From assembly GCA_009760855.2 (NCBI GenBank), contig WPIO01000077.1, positions 374,001 to 438,000 on the forward strand: DNA of 64,000 nt. Direction: 5' to 3'. The notes under the pieces are model-generated. The model was not told the DNA's origin and made no database searches. It saw only the letters and a list, made by a program, of their open reading frames with translations. The translations under genes were made by a program, and so were the position numbers. Shown here one piece after another: positions 1 to 13,400 of the stretch (positions are counted from its first letter, which is position 1; each line of letters begins with the position of its first letter). Source of the stretch: Cristatella mucedo (Eukaryota > Bryozoa > Phylactolaemata > Cristatellidae).

Positions 1-662
1 TTGTAGCTAGGTATGCAGATTAGTAAGTCCCCTGATATTTTAGATAACACTACTCATCATAGTGGTACCCTCGTAGTTGTTCTATAAATACCACTTCGCG
101 CATAATCCAAGCGTAGCGCATAATCTAAGCGTAGCTTCAGCGACTTGTGGTACTGGAATCTCGGTCGAGCCCACGGGCAGACGACAGGCTTAATCAGCTT
201 CAAAAAATTATAGTAGCATGATAGCACCATTGTCAAGCAAAGGCCTTACACGATAGAGAAATAGGCAAACTGCTGTGCCTGGGGTTTTCCCTCAACTCTC
301 TAATCCAGGCTGTGACAAACTTGTTCGTATGAGTCTGATGTATGTGGGAGCACTGGTTAGAGAGAACCTCGTGACTTAGTATGTATGAAAACTGGGTCTT
401 GGGTTTGCTTTTGATATTCGATGCTGTTTATGGCAGCGAGTAGTTTCTCAAGATCGCCGAGGGCTCGGTACATGCTGCCAGTGTATAAACTCATTGCAAT
501 TGGTATTATTTACTACCTGTGACATAGCATTATAACCTTCTGCCTTATCGCTCGTCAACTTTGATCCACCTGCACCGGCCTGCTTTGCTTAGGTGCTACT
601 TGCATGCATTCGTGCGTGCACGTCTGCTTGCTGTATCGGAGAGTTGGTCTGCCTTGTAGCAG
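1..662. other. No gene recognised
   Basis: Mixed-composition DNA upstream of the first recognisable exon, with no long conserved frame. It is probably an intron of the HECTD1-like gene, because the gene's N-terminal half is missing from the window. Confidence 0.4.
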
Positions 663-1172
663 AGTCGGAGCTTGTCTAGTCGGAAGAGCAGTTCTACGCC
701 GAGCCTCGTAGCTGGAGAAGGTGAGGGGCACGAGAAACAACTCGCCGATGCCGCCACTTCGGTTGCAAGCACTATGCAAGCCACTTCGGCCGACAATCTG
801 ACCGTCGACGAGAAGGTGAGCGCGCACCCCCAAGCTGCCCTTGCCTCTCTGGCTGGGCCCGTGCAGCATTACGGTTCTAGCATTTGCACCTCACTCTCGC
901 TTCTACCGCACTTGTGTGCAGCCCATCCTGAAACGGACACTGAAAGTGAAACTAAAAGTTGTCCGCTCTGTCTTACACAGCCTGCCGATTCCATTGCGAG
1001 CCAGGCCATTGACCTCTCGACACTAGGATTGCGGGAAGACACGTCTAGCAACCGACGGTCAGACCATCAACAGCCACCAACCGCAGCTGACAGCGGTGGT
1101 GGTGCTGCAGTGAGCCGGGAGCCGGCTGCCAGGTCGGCAGCTGCTGCGGCTGGTCTGAGTGACTTTGAGGAG
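663..1172 (+). CDS. HECTD1: HECTD1-like exon 1 of window (low-complexity region)
   Basis: Acceptor TTGTAGCAG before 663 and donor GAG|GTATGT at 1173; 170 codons in phase 0. Ser/Ala-rich with few recognisable motifs, ending in GLSDFEE, which suits the disordered middle of HECTD1. The polypyrimidine tract is weak, so the 5' edge is approximate. Confidence 0.7.
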
Positions 1173-4100
1173 GTATGTAGCACCGTCCCAAGTGATAATA
1201 ATAATAATAGTAATAGTATATCTGTATAGAGCCCTCAGAGAACTGAGTCTCTCTCTAGGCACTTTACAGATGCTGCTTATAAAGCATTACCAAACGTTTG
1301 GTGGTAACATTCTCAAGCAGCAGGCATAGTGTAAACAGGTACATGCACACGAAAGACGAATCACAAAAGTGATGCTGCTGGATGATGATGCTAGATGCGA
1401 TCGTCGGAGCTAGCTGTCAGCGCTCAGCTTCTTCGAACATCGTTATGTCACCGGCTTCAGTATGAGCGACAGGACTGTGGTCACGGCTCGAGCACGTTAT
1501 TGTGCCGCAGTTGGGCGTTCGCTTTTCATTTAGTACCTCGCCCTTTCTGACTTGTGCCGTCAGTTAACTGCCTAGGGATACGACTGACTGGTTCAACTTT
1601 ATAGGCCGCTGAGTTGTGCTCGTGGCTGCCGCCTGACCCTCGAGTCCTGCCTACCACTGGTCTCTCTTTATTCCCAGGCTTGTCTGTCTGATTGGAGCGC
1701 AATGTCCGAAGAGGAGCTATACAGGCGGCTGGCTGAGCGCAGTGCCAAACGCTCCTCCGAGCATCGCCCGCCGGCAGCCATCAGACCGAGCGCGGCAGCA
1801 GCAGCGGTGGCAGTGGCCGAGCGCAGCGGCCAGGCACCTGCAGGCAGCGGCAGTGCCGGCTCGTCGGGAGGCGATGCTGGCCAGTCAATGAGTGCCAGTG
1901 TGCCCAATCTCAGCGCTCGAAATATGCAAGACACGTTTAGTCTTCTTGAGACTTTTGCCGCTCTCGCACGCAGGAGCCTCAGTCACAGGCGAGGAAGCTC
2001 CGGCAAAGGCTCGACTTTGGCTGCCGGCAGCCTCCTAAGAGCGCTGTCGTCCAATCGAGGTTCGAAACTGCTGTCGCATCTAATTGCTGCTATGTCTATT
2101 GCCGTTCGGTCATGACCGAATGCGTGTACTGCTTTGCTTTTAATACTCCCTTACATGCACGTGAGTCATCAGAATCATCACCGATCTAAATATGCATATC
2201 TTAATTGCACGGCCTGTCATAATGTCATATACTTGCATTCGTAAGATCTTTAATTAGCTTCTTGTGCTTTTGCTAGTGCTGGCCTTTTGCGCCATTGCAA
2301 TTTTGGGGTTTGGGCTGGTGAGGCACAGTCCAGTCCAATGCCGTTGCCCATCCTCGATGTGATTTGCAAGGGCATGCTTAGGAAGTATAAGTGCAAAAAG
2401 GAGCCTTGCGAGTATTGCATGCCCAGTCGGAGTGCATATATATACATACCCAAGCAAATAGGCGCTGCCTGCCTGGATGCGAAGGAGTTGCTGCTTAAGT
2501 CCCACAAAACGCCATTTGTCCTCGATGTCCAGGTAGTAATACATCTCTTCTGCTCCTTGAAGAATGTAGCCAGAAACTTTTTGAATATTTTTCCTCTCAG
2601 TTAGGCCGTCTAGCAGGTAATTTTTAAGGGTGCTTGATGTTGTGGGAAAATATCAAATCTGGTATGGCTATATATCACTCTGTATCGCTAGACGGTAAAC
2701 TTTTGGATTCTGGCCTTGGTTTAAATCCTGTTGTAGCCAACCTTTTATGCAGCCTCAAAGCGGAAACAAAACAGGTTAGCTGTTTAAACGGCCTCATTGG
2801 TATAGCGGCAGAAAAGCCTTGACAGCTATCACTACCACTTGAAGTGGGCATTATGGGATTGGCTGCTGTTGATTTCGAACGCACGGCACGACCTGGGTTC
2901 TGTCTAATAGTGCGACACACTTGATGACAGTTTGTTGCTCTTACTGTTAACTTTATTTTTCCTGTTTCAGATAACCTGCTTAGCGCTGCGCATAGCTATC
3001 CCAGCTTGAGCAACAGCGCTTCTTCACGGCAATCTGCAGCCGGTTCTGTGGCTACCAGCAATACTGCTCAAATGTCGAACGTCCTGTCGATGGCGCTGAG
3101 CCTCACCAATTCGAGCGACTCAGAGCAGGACTTCCTGGATGCATGCAGAGCCCAGACACTGTTGGCTGACATCGAAGACGACGAGGAAATGGCGCGTGCT
3201 GAGGATGCCGGGGGTGAAGGCGTTGCAGCTGCAGATGATGGGGCTGAAGAAGATGAAGAGGAAGACATATGCGATGATGCTATGGTAAGCTTAGCCGTCT
3301 GTGTACTCGCTGAGAATGCATCTGGCAATGGCTAATACGTGTAGCCCCTTGTAGAGATATGGGGGAATGTATATAGAACTCGTTACAGCAAGGAAACAAA
3401 TACCCAGAATATTCTAGATTCTAGATTTTCTGACCGCACAAATGTGTTGTGCACTCTGAGGCAGGCGTGTCAAGACACACTCACGTAGACGTTGCGGATA
3501 ACAACAAAACTGAACTTGCATTAGAGTCTTCAGCTTTGATTTATGCAGCTTTCGTGCTAAGCAGGATTCGGCAAGTGTGCTGCGTTTGTACTTGCACTGC
3601 TTGTCGGATGCCAGTTCAGTGGTGCTTTGATTTGCCCGTGGCTTTGCAATGAACAGTGGCTAATTACTTGAGCTTGCATTGTATAGGATGAAGACGAGGA
3701 CGATGAGGAGGCCGCGTTGGCTGTGCAAGACAATCAGAAGCGGTCGTGGGATGATGATTTTGTTCTGAAAAGACAGTTTTCGGCCCTCGTCCCTGCGTTC
3801 GACCCTCGGCCTGGCAGGGCTAATGTCAACCAAACGCAGGACTTCGAAGTAGGAGCAGCAGAGGAGGACTCCACACCTCCAAGCACCTCGGAGGCACCTT
3901 CGGTGGTGGCCCCCCTTTTGCCAGGCTCAGGAAAGGATGTGTCCGACGACAGTGCCTGGCAACCCTACAAGGAGCCGAAGCTGTGGCTAGCACTGAGGAG
4001 CCCCACGGTACGTGTGCACCGCCGGCGTGTGGTGTAGTGGGGCCTGCGTGGGCTTTGCATCTCCCACCGCCACCGCGCGCCACTCGTGTTCGTTCCTGCC

Positions 4101-4404
4101 GAGCTGCCGTTGCTGTGCCGAGCGCCTGTCGACGTGCATTGATTGGGCTGCTGTCACGGTGCCGCCTGTACTGCTGGTTTCAATACGCCACTGTGCTGGC
4201 ACTCCTTTTAGAATGCCGAAGTCGAGGTTGAACTCGATAATCCCAGCAGCAGCATCTTTAAATACGTCCAGCAGCTGGCTCTCATGTGTCCTTCACCGAC
4301 TGGTGACCGGTCAGAGCAGCTCAAGAGAGTGTGGGAGCCAGCACACACGTACGTCTAGACCTGCGCCCGTGTGTGCATGTGTGTGAGTGTGTGTGTGTGT
4401 GCGC

Positions 4405-4439
<35 letters not shown>

Positions 4440-7400
4440 CTGTGTTCTCTGTTATAGGTGGCTTCTATTGTAGTCCACCGTTCGGCAAGTGTTTTTCATG
4501 ATAATGTCATTCCACGCAAGATGGTGTATGCTTGTTTCATTTTAGTCTTGTCTACAGAGATGTCAGTACTGTTGTGGAAAAATCCAAAATAATAGAAAAT
4601 ACTGCAGTAAGTTGATTGTTATATTTATATTTTCTTTTTTATTTCCCTGCCTATGGTTGGCTGTCCCACTTGCTTGCTGCTGCTGTGTAGTAATCTCTAA
4701 GCCCTTGCGGCTTTGTGGACATTGCGTAAGCGTGTTTGCCTTTGCCAAGGACTACCTGGATGTTTTTTTTGAGTCAGTGGCTAAGAGTCGTGCGTATGTC
4801 GGGCTGTAGTCGTTGAGCTTATTACCAGTACCAGTGGAGCATTTAGATATCTTTCTGTCAGACTGTCATCGGAAATTGGAAGCATCATGGCTTTCACACT
4901 TCTGCTTTCATAGGCCAAGTGGACAATGGGCTACGTTGCACGTCATCTCGGAACAGAATTGCTGCCAAAATCAGAGCTCATCGATTATCTCAGGGAAAGT
5001 TCGGACGAGGCTTTCCTCCAGCGCTGGCGACTCCATGGGACCAGCAGAAACGTGAAGAAAGGGCGAAACTGTTCGCAGCTCATTGCTGCTTACAAGGTAC
5101 AGCCACGATCCCCAGAACCTCGGGGCTACCGATCCAGTACTCATACAGATTGAGCAAGCTGACATGTTTTGCTATGTCCATGAGTCATTCTGTATTAAAG
5201 CATCGTTTATGAAGGTCGCATGCCTAAGAGTAACTCTTTAAAAGCAGCAGCAAGTATGTCGTTTATGACAGTAAAGGAATCATGTACGAGAGTTGCGAAG
5301 CTGCAATTCGGTTGCATATGTAATTCTTGCTGTATGAATTCATCTATGTACACATTTAGCTCCTGCATGTTACTTTGCACTTTTACTATTAGTGAAAACT
5401 CAGTGCTATACAGGAAAGTGGTGTTATTGTCTTTTCTCTCACCTCGTTGTATCATCTCATGACCATGATTTTGTGTGTGTCTGCTGATGCAGGATTTCAT
5501 CAAGTCATTTGGTGCAAAGCTTTTGGCACAGCAGAAGAACCAGGAGAGCCTTACGGATGGCCGCCTCCGGAATCGCTTGCTGAGCGAAGCAGATGCTCCA
5601 CTGTCTGCCACCAGCCACGAGTGCTCAGTAGACGACGTGCTGCGCTTGCTGCAGCTGATATACGTCATGTCTATGGAGCAGAAAGTGGACGAAGTTACGG
5701 GAGGTGCCACTGATTGCGAGGACGTCATGGCAGATTTTCCTGTGCCAGTTGAGGAGTTTGTCAGCAAGAAGATTACCAATAAAATCACGCAGCAGATTGG
5801 CGATGCACTGACACTTGTTGGTGGTGCACTGCCCGATTGGTGCGAGCAGCTTACGAAGTGGTGTCCCATGCTGTTTTCTTACGACACACGGCTGCTTTAC
5901 TTCAGCTGCACCGCATTTGGGGCCTCCAGGTATGTGCACCGGGCATAGCTGCATGTAGGGCCTAGCTGAGCCTATGAGAGAGGTCCTGAGTTATGGTGGT
6001 AAAGTGGCCGAGGTTTACCATTACCCGGGGTGTGCCCTTGTAACTGCTTAGCTCCAAATTCACTGGTGACAACTATATTCGAGTTGGCCTTCTTTTTGGA
6101 GTATTCAGTAGTATGTGGAATTAAGATGCTTCATAGTATCTGTTGGTTCTGGTGAAGCCTTAGCACATTCTTTACAGCCATGTCTTGTGGTGGTAATTTT
6201 GAGTTAGATTACCAGTGACGTGTTGCCGATTTCCTACAAAAGACTTCTCAAGTGTACTAGAAACTGGTTATGGTTATGATCTGTTTCTGTCCTAGGTTTA
6301 ACTTCCTTCATATTGTGCCGAAGAACTTGGTGGTTGCTCGCATGGCAGATCGTGGTGATACTTCAGTCATTGTCCAAAGACCGTGCAGTGTTCACATGTT
6401 GCAGATATAGCACCAACGTATTCGTGTTGCTTATGTTAAGCTTATTGAGTTATTCGTTATTTTTAGAGCCATCGTTTGGCTGCAAAATCGACGTGAAGCT
6501 TCATTGACGGATCGGTCTCGGTCGTCTGCTGCAAGGCGTGACGACACTGGTTCCGCAAGCAGCAATGGCACTGGCACAGATTATCGAATTGGCCGGCTTA
6601 AGCACGAGCGTGTGAAAGTGCCACGTTGTATGAAAATTGACAGTGGAAGTGACAGCGATCCCAGCGATCTGCTGACATGGGCTTGCCTTGTTATGTCACG
6701 CCATGCAGGTCGTAAAGCAGTTCTGGAGGTAAGCTCAGTAATGCATGTTGCACTAATTTTAATTTGATAACGTACTATAGCTAACTTAAGGGATAGCGAA
6801 TTTGTATGTAACATACTAGAGGCTATAGGTTGGTACTATTCTTGTGTTTTTGTCTCTGGTTGCATGTGTGGTTAGAAGTGTTGCATTCAAGCTGCTCGGT
6901 TATATATTGATTTGAGCAATCAAACTTTCCCCACCTTATGGAGGAGCATTCGAAGTCCCAAGCTCATCTTAAATGCGTGTGGTATTTGTTGCCAATTTAT
7001 CAAAGCTAGGTTTTGCAGTGATTTCTTTGTATCATTTGGTATCGAGCTAGCAGTGATTCCTAGTCGTACTTGTCCGATCGTGTGCAATCCTTGGGTGGGG
7101 TGGGACATCTCATCCAGCAGACTAGTCACACCTGTGGAGTTCTGCAAGGGTCCGTCCTCGGTCCTTTTGCTTCTTTGCGGTTGGTTGCTGCTCCTGATTG
7201 CAATAGATGGGTGGATGCTATTATTCTGCTCATCCTTAGGCATGCTACGTGATGATACTGCTAGACAGAACTACCGGTGGATCAAATCCATTGGTGACAG
7301 CTGCCTTTAAATATGGCGAAGCACATGTTAATTGCATCTTTAGTTGCTATTGTCTTATAGAACTCGTAATGTCCATGCCGGCTCGAATAGAGGAAATGTC

Positions 7401-10400
7401 GGTAATCTGAAAGGGGCGACATCCGACTAGCTGCATTGCTCTCACATTCGTTGCTCTGGTTGTCGCGTTAAATAGTTTGCTGGGCCGCCTATCTTTTAGA
7501 CATGCATTTTGCTCGTTTAGACCCTCCAAGTAAATATTAAAGCTGGCTTCAGCTATAGTCGACCAGGCAGCTGCTGTAGATGTGGGTGCAGTAAAATCTG
7601 TGGCCGTTAGCTGAGTTCTACTGTCGCTTCCCCCTTGCTGCATGTACCCTTTGTGTGTGCACGACAAATGGCATGCCCTTTCTCTATCTTAATCCTTCTA
7701 ACTAGCTTTTGGCTTTCAGTGAGAAAAAGCTTCTATTGTTTGCCATGAGCTACCTGTGCAGGCTTTACTCTTGATTGGAAATAAACACTTTTTTGCTCCA
7801 ACCTCGGCCCTTGATCTGCTTGCTAGGAGCTTCGGCAACTTTAATATTTTAAAAATCCACCGGTTCCTTTGCTAAGTTTAGTTTGGTTTAGGAAATGGGT
7901 AGATGTGAACATCTCATTATATGGCTTCAAATCGTGGCTTATTTAATATTCTAGCCACCAGCAGGATCAGCCTTGCAAGGGGCCATTACGTCTTTTCGAC
8001 AGCTATAAAGGCATCTAATAATAATAATAATGCACTTGATAAAGTGCTCTCAGAGAACTCAATCTCTTTCTAGGCGCTTTACATTTGCTGCAATGGAATC
8101 TTGCTTTTGGTTCTTGTGTGGGTTTATGCATGCTGTGCCTTAGCTCGAGTTCCACTGCTGGTAGCACCCTGTTCAAACCCGTGCTCTTACTAGCAGACAT
8201 AGCATGTCTGGTGTCAGAAAGTATTGGCAGAGCCAATACTCGAAGCCCGTCGTGGCTGCCGATGTAGTGACCTCATAGAGCTTCTTATAGTGTAGCATAT
8301 CCTTATCTGTGTTGCAAACTAGTTTTTCGCGTGCAATGAGCAATTATAAAGAAAGAAGCTGGATGTGGATGTCCTGTAATTGGCTCTATCCTAAAACTGT
8401 AGTATTCAACCTATAATGACTAGTGTGCAGCTGGTCCTGAGCACGAAGTGTTTAAAACCTCGATGTTAGACAAGCAGGCATATCCTAAACGAGTACTGGC
8501 TTCCAAGAAACTGTATGCTAACTGTTTAATGGGCATCACAATGTTTTGGCAGAGTTGGAGTGAGCCTAGCTTGCTAGATCATTGCTTGATTATGGCCCTC
8601 GGAAGGACCACCCACTGTCCTCACTAGCCTACTAGGGTTTCGCAAGCACAGCTTTGCCTTGCGTGCCTTTCTGCTGGGGTCGCTTATGCTCGTGCATGGC
8701 GTGCGATTAGGCACAATATTATTCCAAATGGCAGGTTGAATTCCAAGGCGAGGAGGGCACCGGGCTTGGTCCCACACTCGAGTTCTATGCCCTGGTCTCT
8801 GCGGAGATTCAGTGCAAGAGCCTCGGCATGTGGCTCTGCGACGACGAAATAGCCGACGACCTTGCCAGGGAAGTTGACATTGGCCATGGCACCAAGCCGC
8901 CTGGCTACTACATACAGAGGGCTGCCGGACTGTTTCCTGCACCCTATCCTGAAGACAGCCATCTTCTCGGGAGGATCGAGAAGTTGTTTAGGATGTTAGG
9001 TAATTCTACCTCCAGCATTGTTGCATGTGAGAATTTCCATCGGTTTTAATGAGTTTTTACTTTTTTAAAGGATTTTTATCCAAGCATTTTTCATATAGTT
9101 ATGTAATGTAAATTATGTAAATAACCTTACGTAAATTTATGTAAATAACCTTAGTGTCGTCAAAGAATTTGAGTCTAGAATGCCGATTATAGCAGAGGGT
9201 ATACCAACTTGAATTCTATCTGTCACTTGGCATTGGGAACCGTAAGGGCGGCAGGTAGGGTAGCATCCACAACCAATGGAGAACCCCCACCCTGCTATTC
9301 GCAGTTTATCCACGTCTAAACCTTGTGCAAAGTCTTCCTCGTGGGGTTGACTAGCCAAGTTTCCTTTGCTACCATCCGTACTGTAGTAATGCATCAGCCA
9401 ACAAGCACACTCCTATGCTAGCCACAACCTGCTCAGCAGAACTGCAGCTTGGTCGAACTTACCGGTGTAGTTAGCTAACAAGTGTCGAGTCAGCTGCCCG
9501 TAGGAAATCTGAGCTGCGTGGATCGACCGTGCACATTGTTAGGTGCGCCAGTGTTCACGGTTGGAGCACAGAGGCTGCATGCCACAAGACTTTCAAGACT
9601 CTTAGGCAGGCAGCAACCGAGCTTGCTGTAATGACAAGGGTATTATGAGGATAGCAAGGTCACTATGAGTCTCGTGTAGAGCATTGAATGTGTGCCTCCT
9701 TCCTTATTTAGTTTATTGTTTGGAGGAGTAGATTAGTCAAGGAAGTAATTGTCAAAAAAACCTAGCAGCAATGGAGATCTTAAAAAAATTGGCTAAGTTT
9801 GAAGGGATATGCAATTGGCTTTATAATAGTGCAGGTGTAAAGGTGGGGAGTTCTGCGGTTTACGGCCTTCAGAACACAAAGTCTATCAAAAACGAGGCTA
9901 ATTTGCTCTACAGTTGTGCTTGTTATGGAGCCACCACTTTTTTGGTGGGCTTCGAATGTCAAGACAAGAATTGTGACTTTTATTTGCCTTGCTATCAGGA
10001 TCCACTGCTGGTTCTTTATCACAGATTGGTTAGATTGATGCATATTAAGATACCAGGCTATCCATAATAATAATTATTACATACTTGATAAAGCGCCCTC
10101 AGAGAACTCAATCTTTTTCTAGGTGCTTTACATCTGTTGCAAAGGAAACACGATCGAATGGTTAGTGGTAGAATGCTCGATAAACAACAAGAATAATATG
10201 GTTAGGGGTGACATGCGGCTCTGCCATGGGCAGGTATGTAGTCCCTGGATGTGTATCATTTGTAGTAACTGGTCAAGCTATCAGGTTTCTAAGAAATGGT
10301 AATAAAGGTTAACAAACTCGATGAGAAGTCGGCAGGAGACTATTTCCGATTGGTGTGTGAACAATTGGGCACAATCATTGCCTTTCTCATCACAGATCCT

Positions 10401-13400
10401 ACCTGATAGCGTTTTCTCAGTCACATAATGCAATCATAAATATATATATATATAATTCATTTATATAGCGCCCTAAGAGAACTTAATCTCTATTCAGACG
10501 CTTCACATATGCCTCGGGGCTCGAGCCCACGACCTCGGTCAGACCTTGGTCGGGGCGAGCACCTTAACCGCTAGACCAAACCAATCATCTCTGCCAACTC
10601 CCTGATTCTAGCAATGTGTTTACTTTAAGTGTATTGTAGTCGTTAGTAAATGGTAAGCAACTTTGTGGGCATTCATAAAAAATTATATCTGCAATACGGA
10701 AATTTAATGTTGCAACTGCTGTAGTTTCTAGGAACTGGAATGACAGGTTAAATCGCTCGTGTCTTATGTTGAGTGGATGCCACATGGCACTGAACTAAGA
10801 ATTCATCTTCATGGAATGCATGAGACGGCTTTTTTGAGAGATGTTGCCGTCGTATGATATTAGTTTGAGTTTGTCTGGAACGTACTGTTCGAATCATGCT
10901 AGAGTCACTAACACACAGAACTGGCGTGCTGCTCTGTCTCATCAGCTGGGTATGATAATAATAATAACAATACATTTTTATAACACCCTCCGAAAATTTA
11001 ATTTCTTGCTAGGCACTTTACATATGCTGGAAAGAAAGCATGGTTAACGGCAGCATGATGATTCACGGCTGTTGCCCATATGTCCCAGCAGTCGATACCG
11101 TAAGAATAGGAAGGTTTTTTTTTCTAATAATAGTATTGTGGAAGTAATCTGAAGGAGCAGTCTATGTATGATACAGTGGGATGCTGTGAAAGCTTCGTGT
11201 AGCTGTTACCCTACCCCTAAGGGATAGTTGTGGTGCTGTCTACAAAATTTAGTGTCATCAACTCTTGCCTATGTAGTAAGGTAAGATTTTCTTATATGTC
11301 CTCTGCAAAACCCGGCTGCAAAAGCATGGAATGGTACTCTTGTTGAATGTCGTGTCCTGGTAGTATTGGGTAATAGTGGTAAACTTGCTGCTTCATACCA
11401 TCAAGTTGATTTGTAGCAGTGCCCAAGTTAAAGCCAGCTTTTTACCGGCTACTTATCGTATACAGTGCATTGGCAGAATCGCTGCACCTGTGCTAATAGT
11501 TGTCGGGCTCACACTTTCTTCTTTTTCTAAGGAACTTTCCTTGCAAAGTCACTTCAGGATGGTCGATTGGTTGACATACCACTCTCTCGGTGCTTTTTGA
11601 AAATGATGTGTCTTGGTGGAGTTGGAAGCAACCTCGCCAGGCATCACGTCATTGACGATGGCCTGGACGACGAGGACAGTATGACTGCAGTGACTGGGGG
11701 TGGCACTCCATCCACGGCAGAGCCTATGTCTGACAGTGAAACTACTGGCGTCGTTCCTGAACAAATTAGGAGTACTTCGATCATGGTTGGCCGGCATGGC
11801 AATTCAAATACCGATTTGGGCAGTAGCTGTGGTGACGCGGTTTCCGTAGTAGCTGGGCTGAACGAACCGTCTGTGGCATGGTACAGTGGACTGCTCGATG
11901 ATGACGACTTCGAGCTTGTCCATCCACAGAGAGCAAGCTTCTTGGCCGGCTTGCGCAGGCTTGCTTCTTACAAGAGGGCCATCGTAGGTGACAGCAGCCT
12001 TCAGCAGCAGGAAAAGGATGCTTTGGTGTCACGTCTCACCCTCGATGATGGCAGCCGGCTTGAGGACCTCTGGTAGGTATTATTAACTTTTCGGCTTTAG
12101 CCGGGCTTATAAGCAGAAATGGCCACTTGGAAATTTGTATTGCTGCTCTTTTGAGTGTGCCTAACTGATATAATTATGCTTTTTTTTTAGCTTAACTTTC
12201 GTCTTTGAGCCATCATCCCACGTTTATGGCTTTTATGAAGCAGAGTTGAAGCCTGGTGGTGCTCACATTGATGTCACTATTCATAACGTAGAAGAATATG
12301 TCGATCTAATAATGGACTTCTGCATGTACAGAGGCATACGCCGACAGATGGAAGCTTTTAAAGGTAACTTAGTATCATTGTGGCTGATCTGAAAGCATTC
12401 ACCAGTGTTCAAGTAATCCTATCACAATTGTTCACGTTGTTTTGTATACTAGAAAAGTAGCAAAAGCCAACAGAAGAAATGTTTACAGGTTTGATTCTTG
12501 GCCGATTTATGTAGTTTCCTCTGTTTCATCCCCGATACCTAGAGTAGTTGACTCGATACCTAGAGTAGTTGACTCGCATGTGCTCTAAGCATGGATGCAA
12601 ACTAATACATGGGTAGCACCAGAGAGCTAGCACTGCAATGCAGATTATGGAAAGTGGTATTGTTCCACCTCTGCTCTAATGGCTAGTTCAAAAAGTGGTA
12701 GATCTCGTGTATTTGTAATCCTGCATCCACATTTTCTGCTTTCGTTTTGACTCGCATGGGCTGGAGTAAACGTGCCGCTTTCAAAGACGTTTCTAAGTCG
12801 CTTAAGTCAGCCAGAAGCACGTTTCCTTCTGTGGTGAGGCATGGGCATGTCTTTTGAGTATTAATTTCAGCAGTGAAGAACCTAGAGCCAGCATATCACT
12901 GCACCTTGATACCTTGCACTTGAGTACCTTGAGCCTTCTATTGAGAATCACCAGGTCACTCGCCACATCGCAGCACTTGAGTTTAAGTGTAGCTACAAAT
13001 TTAATAAAAAAAATTGTCCGTGGTACTATAAGAAAGGTAATCTCCTTGAAATTCTTTTGCTGTAACACGTGAGAACTAGGGATAAAGTCTCTGGGTTAGA
13101 CAAGCTTATATCCCTGCCTTGAAGCACGAAAGATTGTGGCCTTCCATTTTTTGTTGTAGTTAGTGCCTTGACAGACTTGACTGTTCTGGCTCTGTGCACG
13201 GTATTTGTAGTGGTTGAGCTCTGAAGTCTCGTTTTAGTCTGAAAGCATCACAAGTTACTTAGGTAATTGTGGGAGTTCTAGCATTTCAGCTCATGCGATA
13301 TTTTTTGGAAAACTAGACTAGCATATATTACAACGATTCATATCGATATACCTCCTTTGGGCTGAAAAGGTCGTAGGAGGTAACTCAAATTAATTAATGG

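Noticed and set aside
9771-10067. 98-codon frame in the large intron
   Set aside because: No recognisable domain; lies in an intron and its 3' end runs into a LINE tail. Not supported as a gene.
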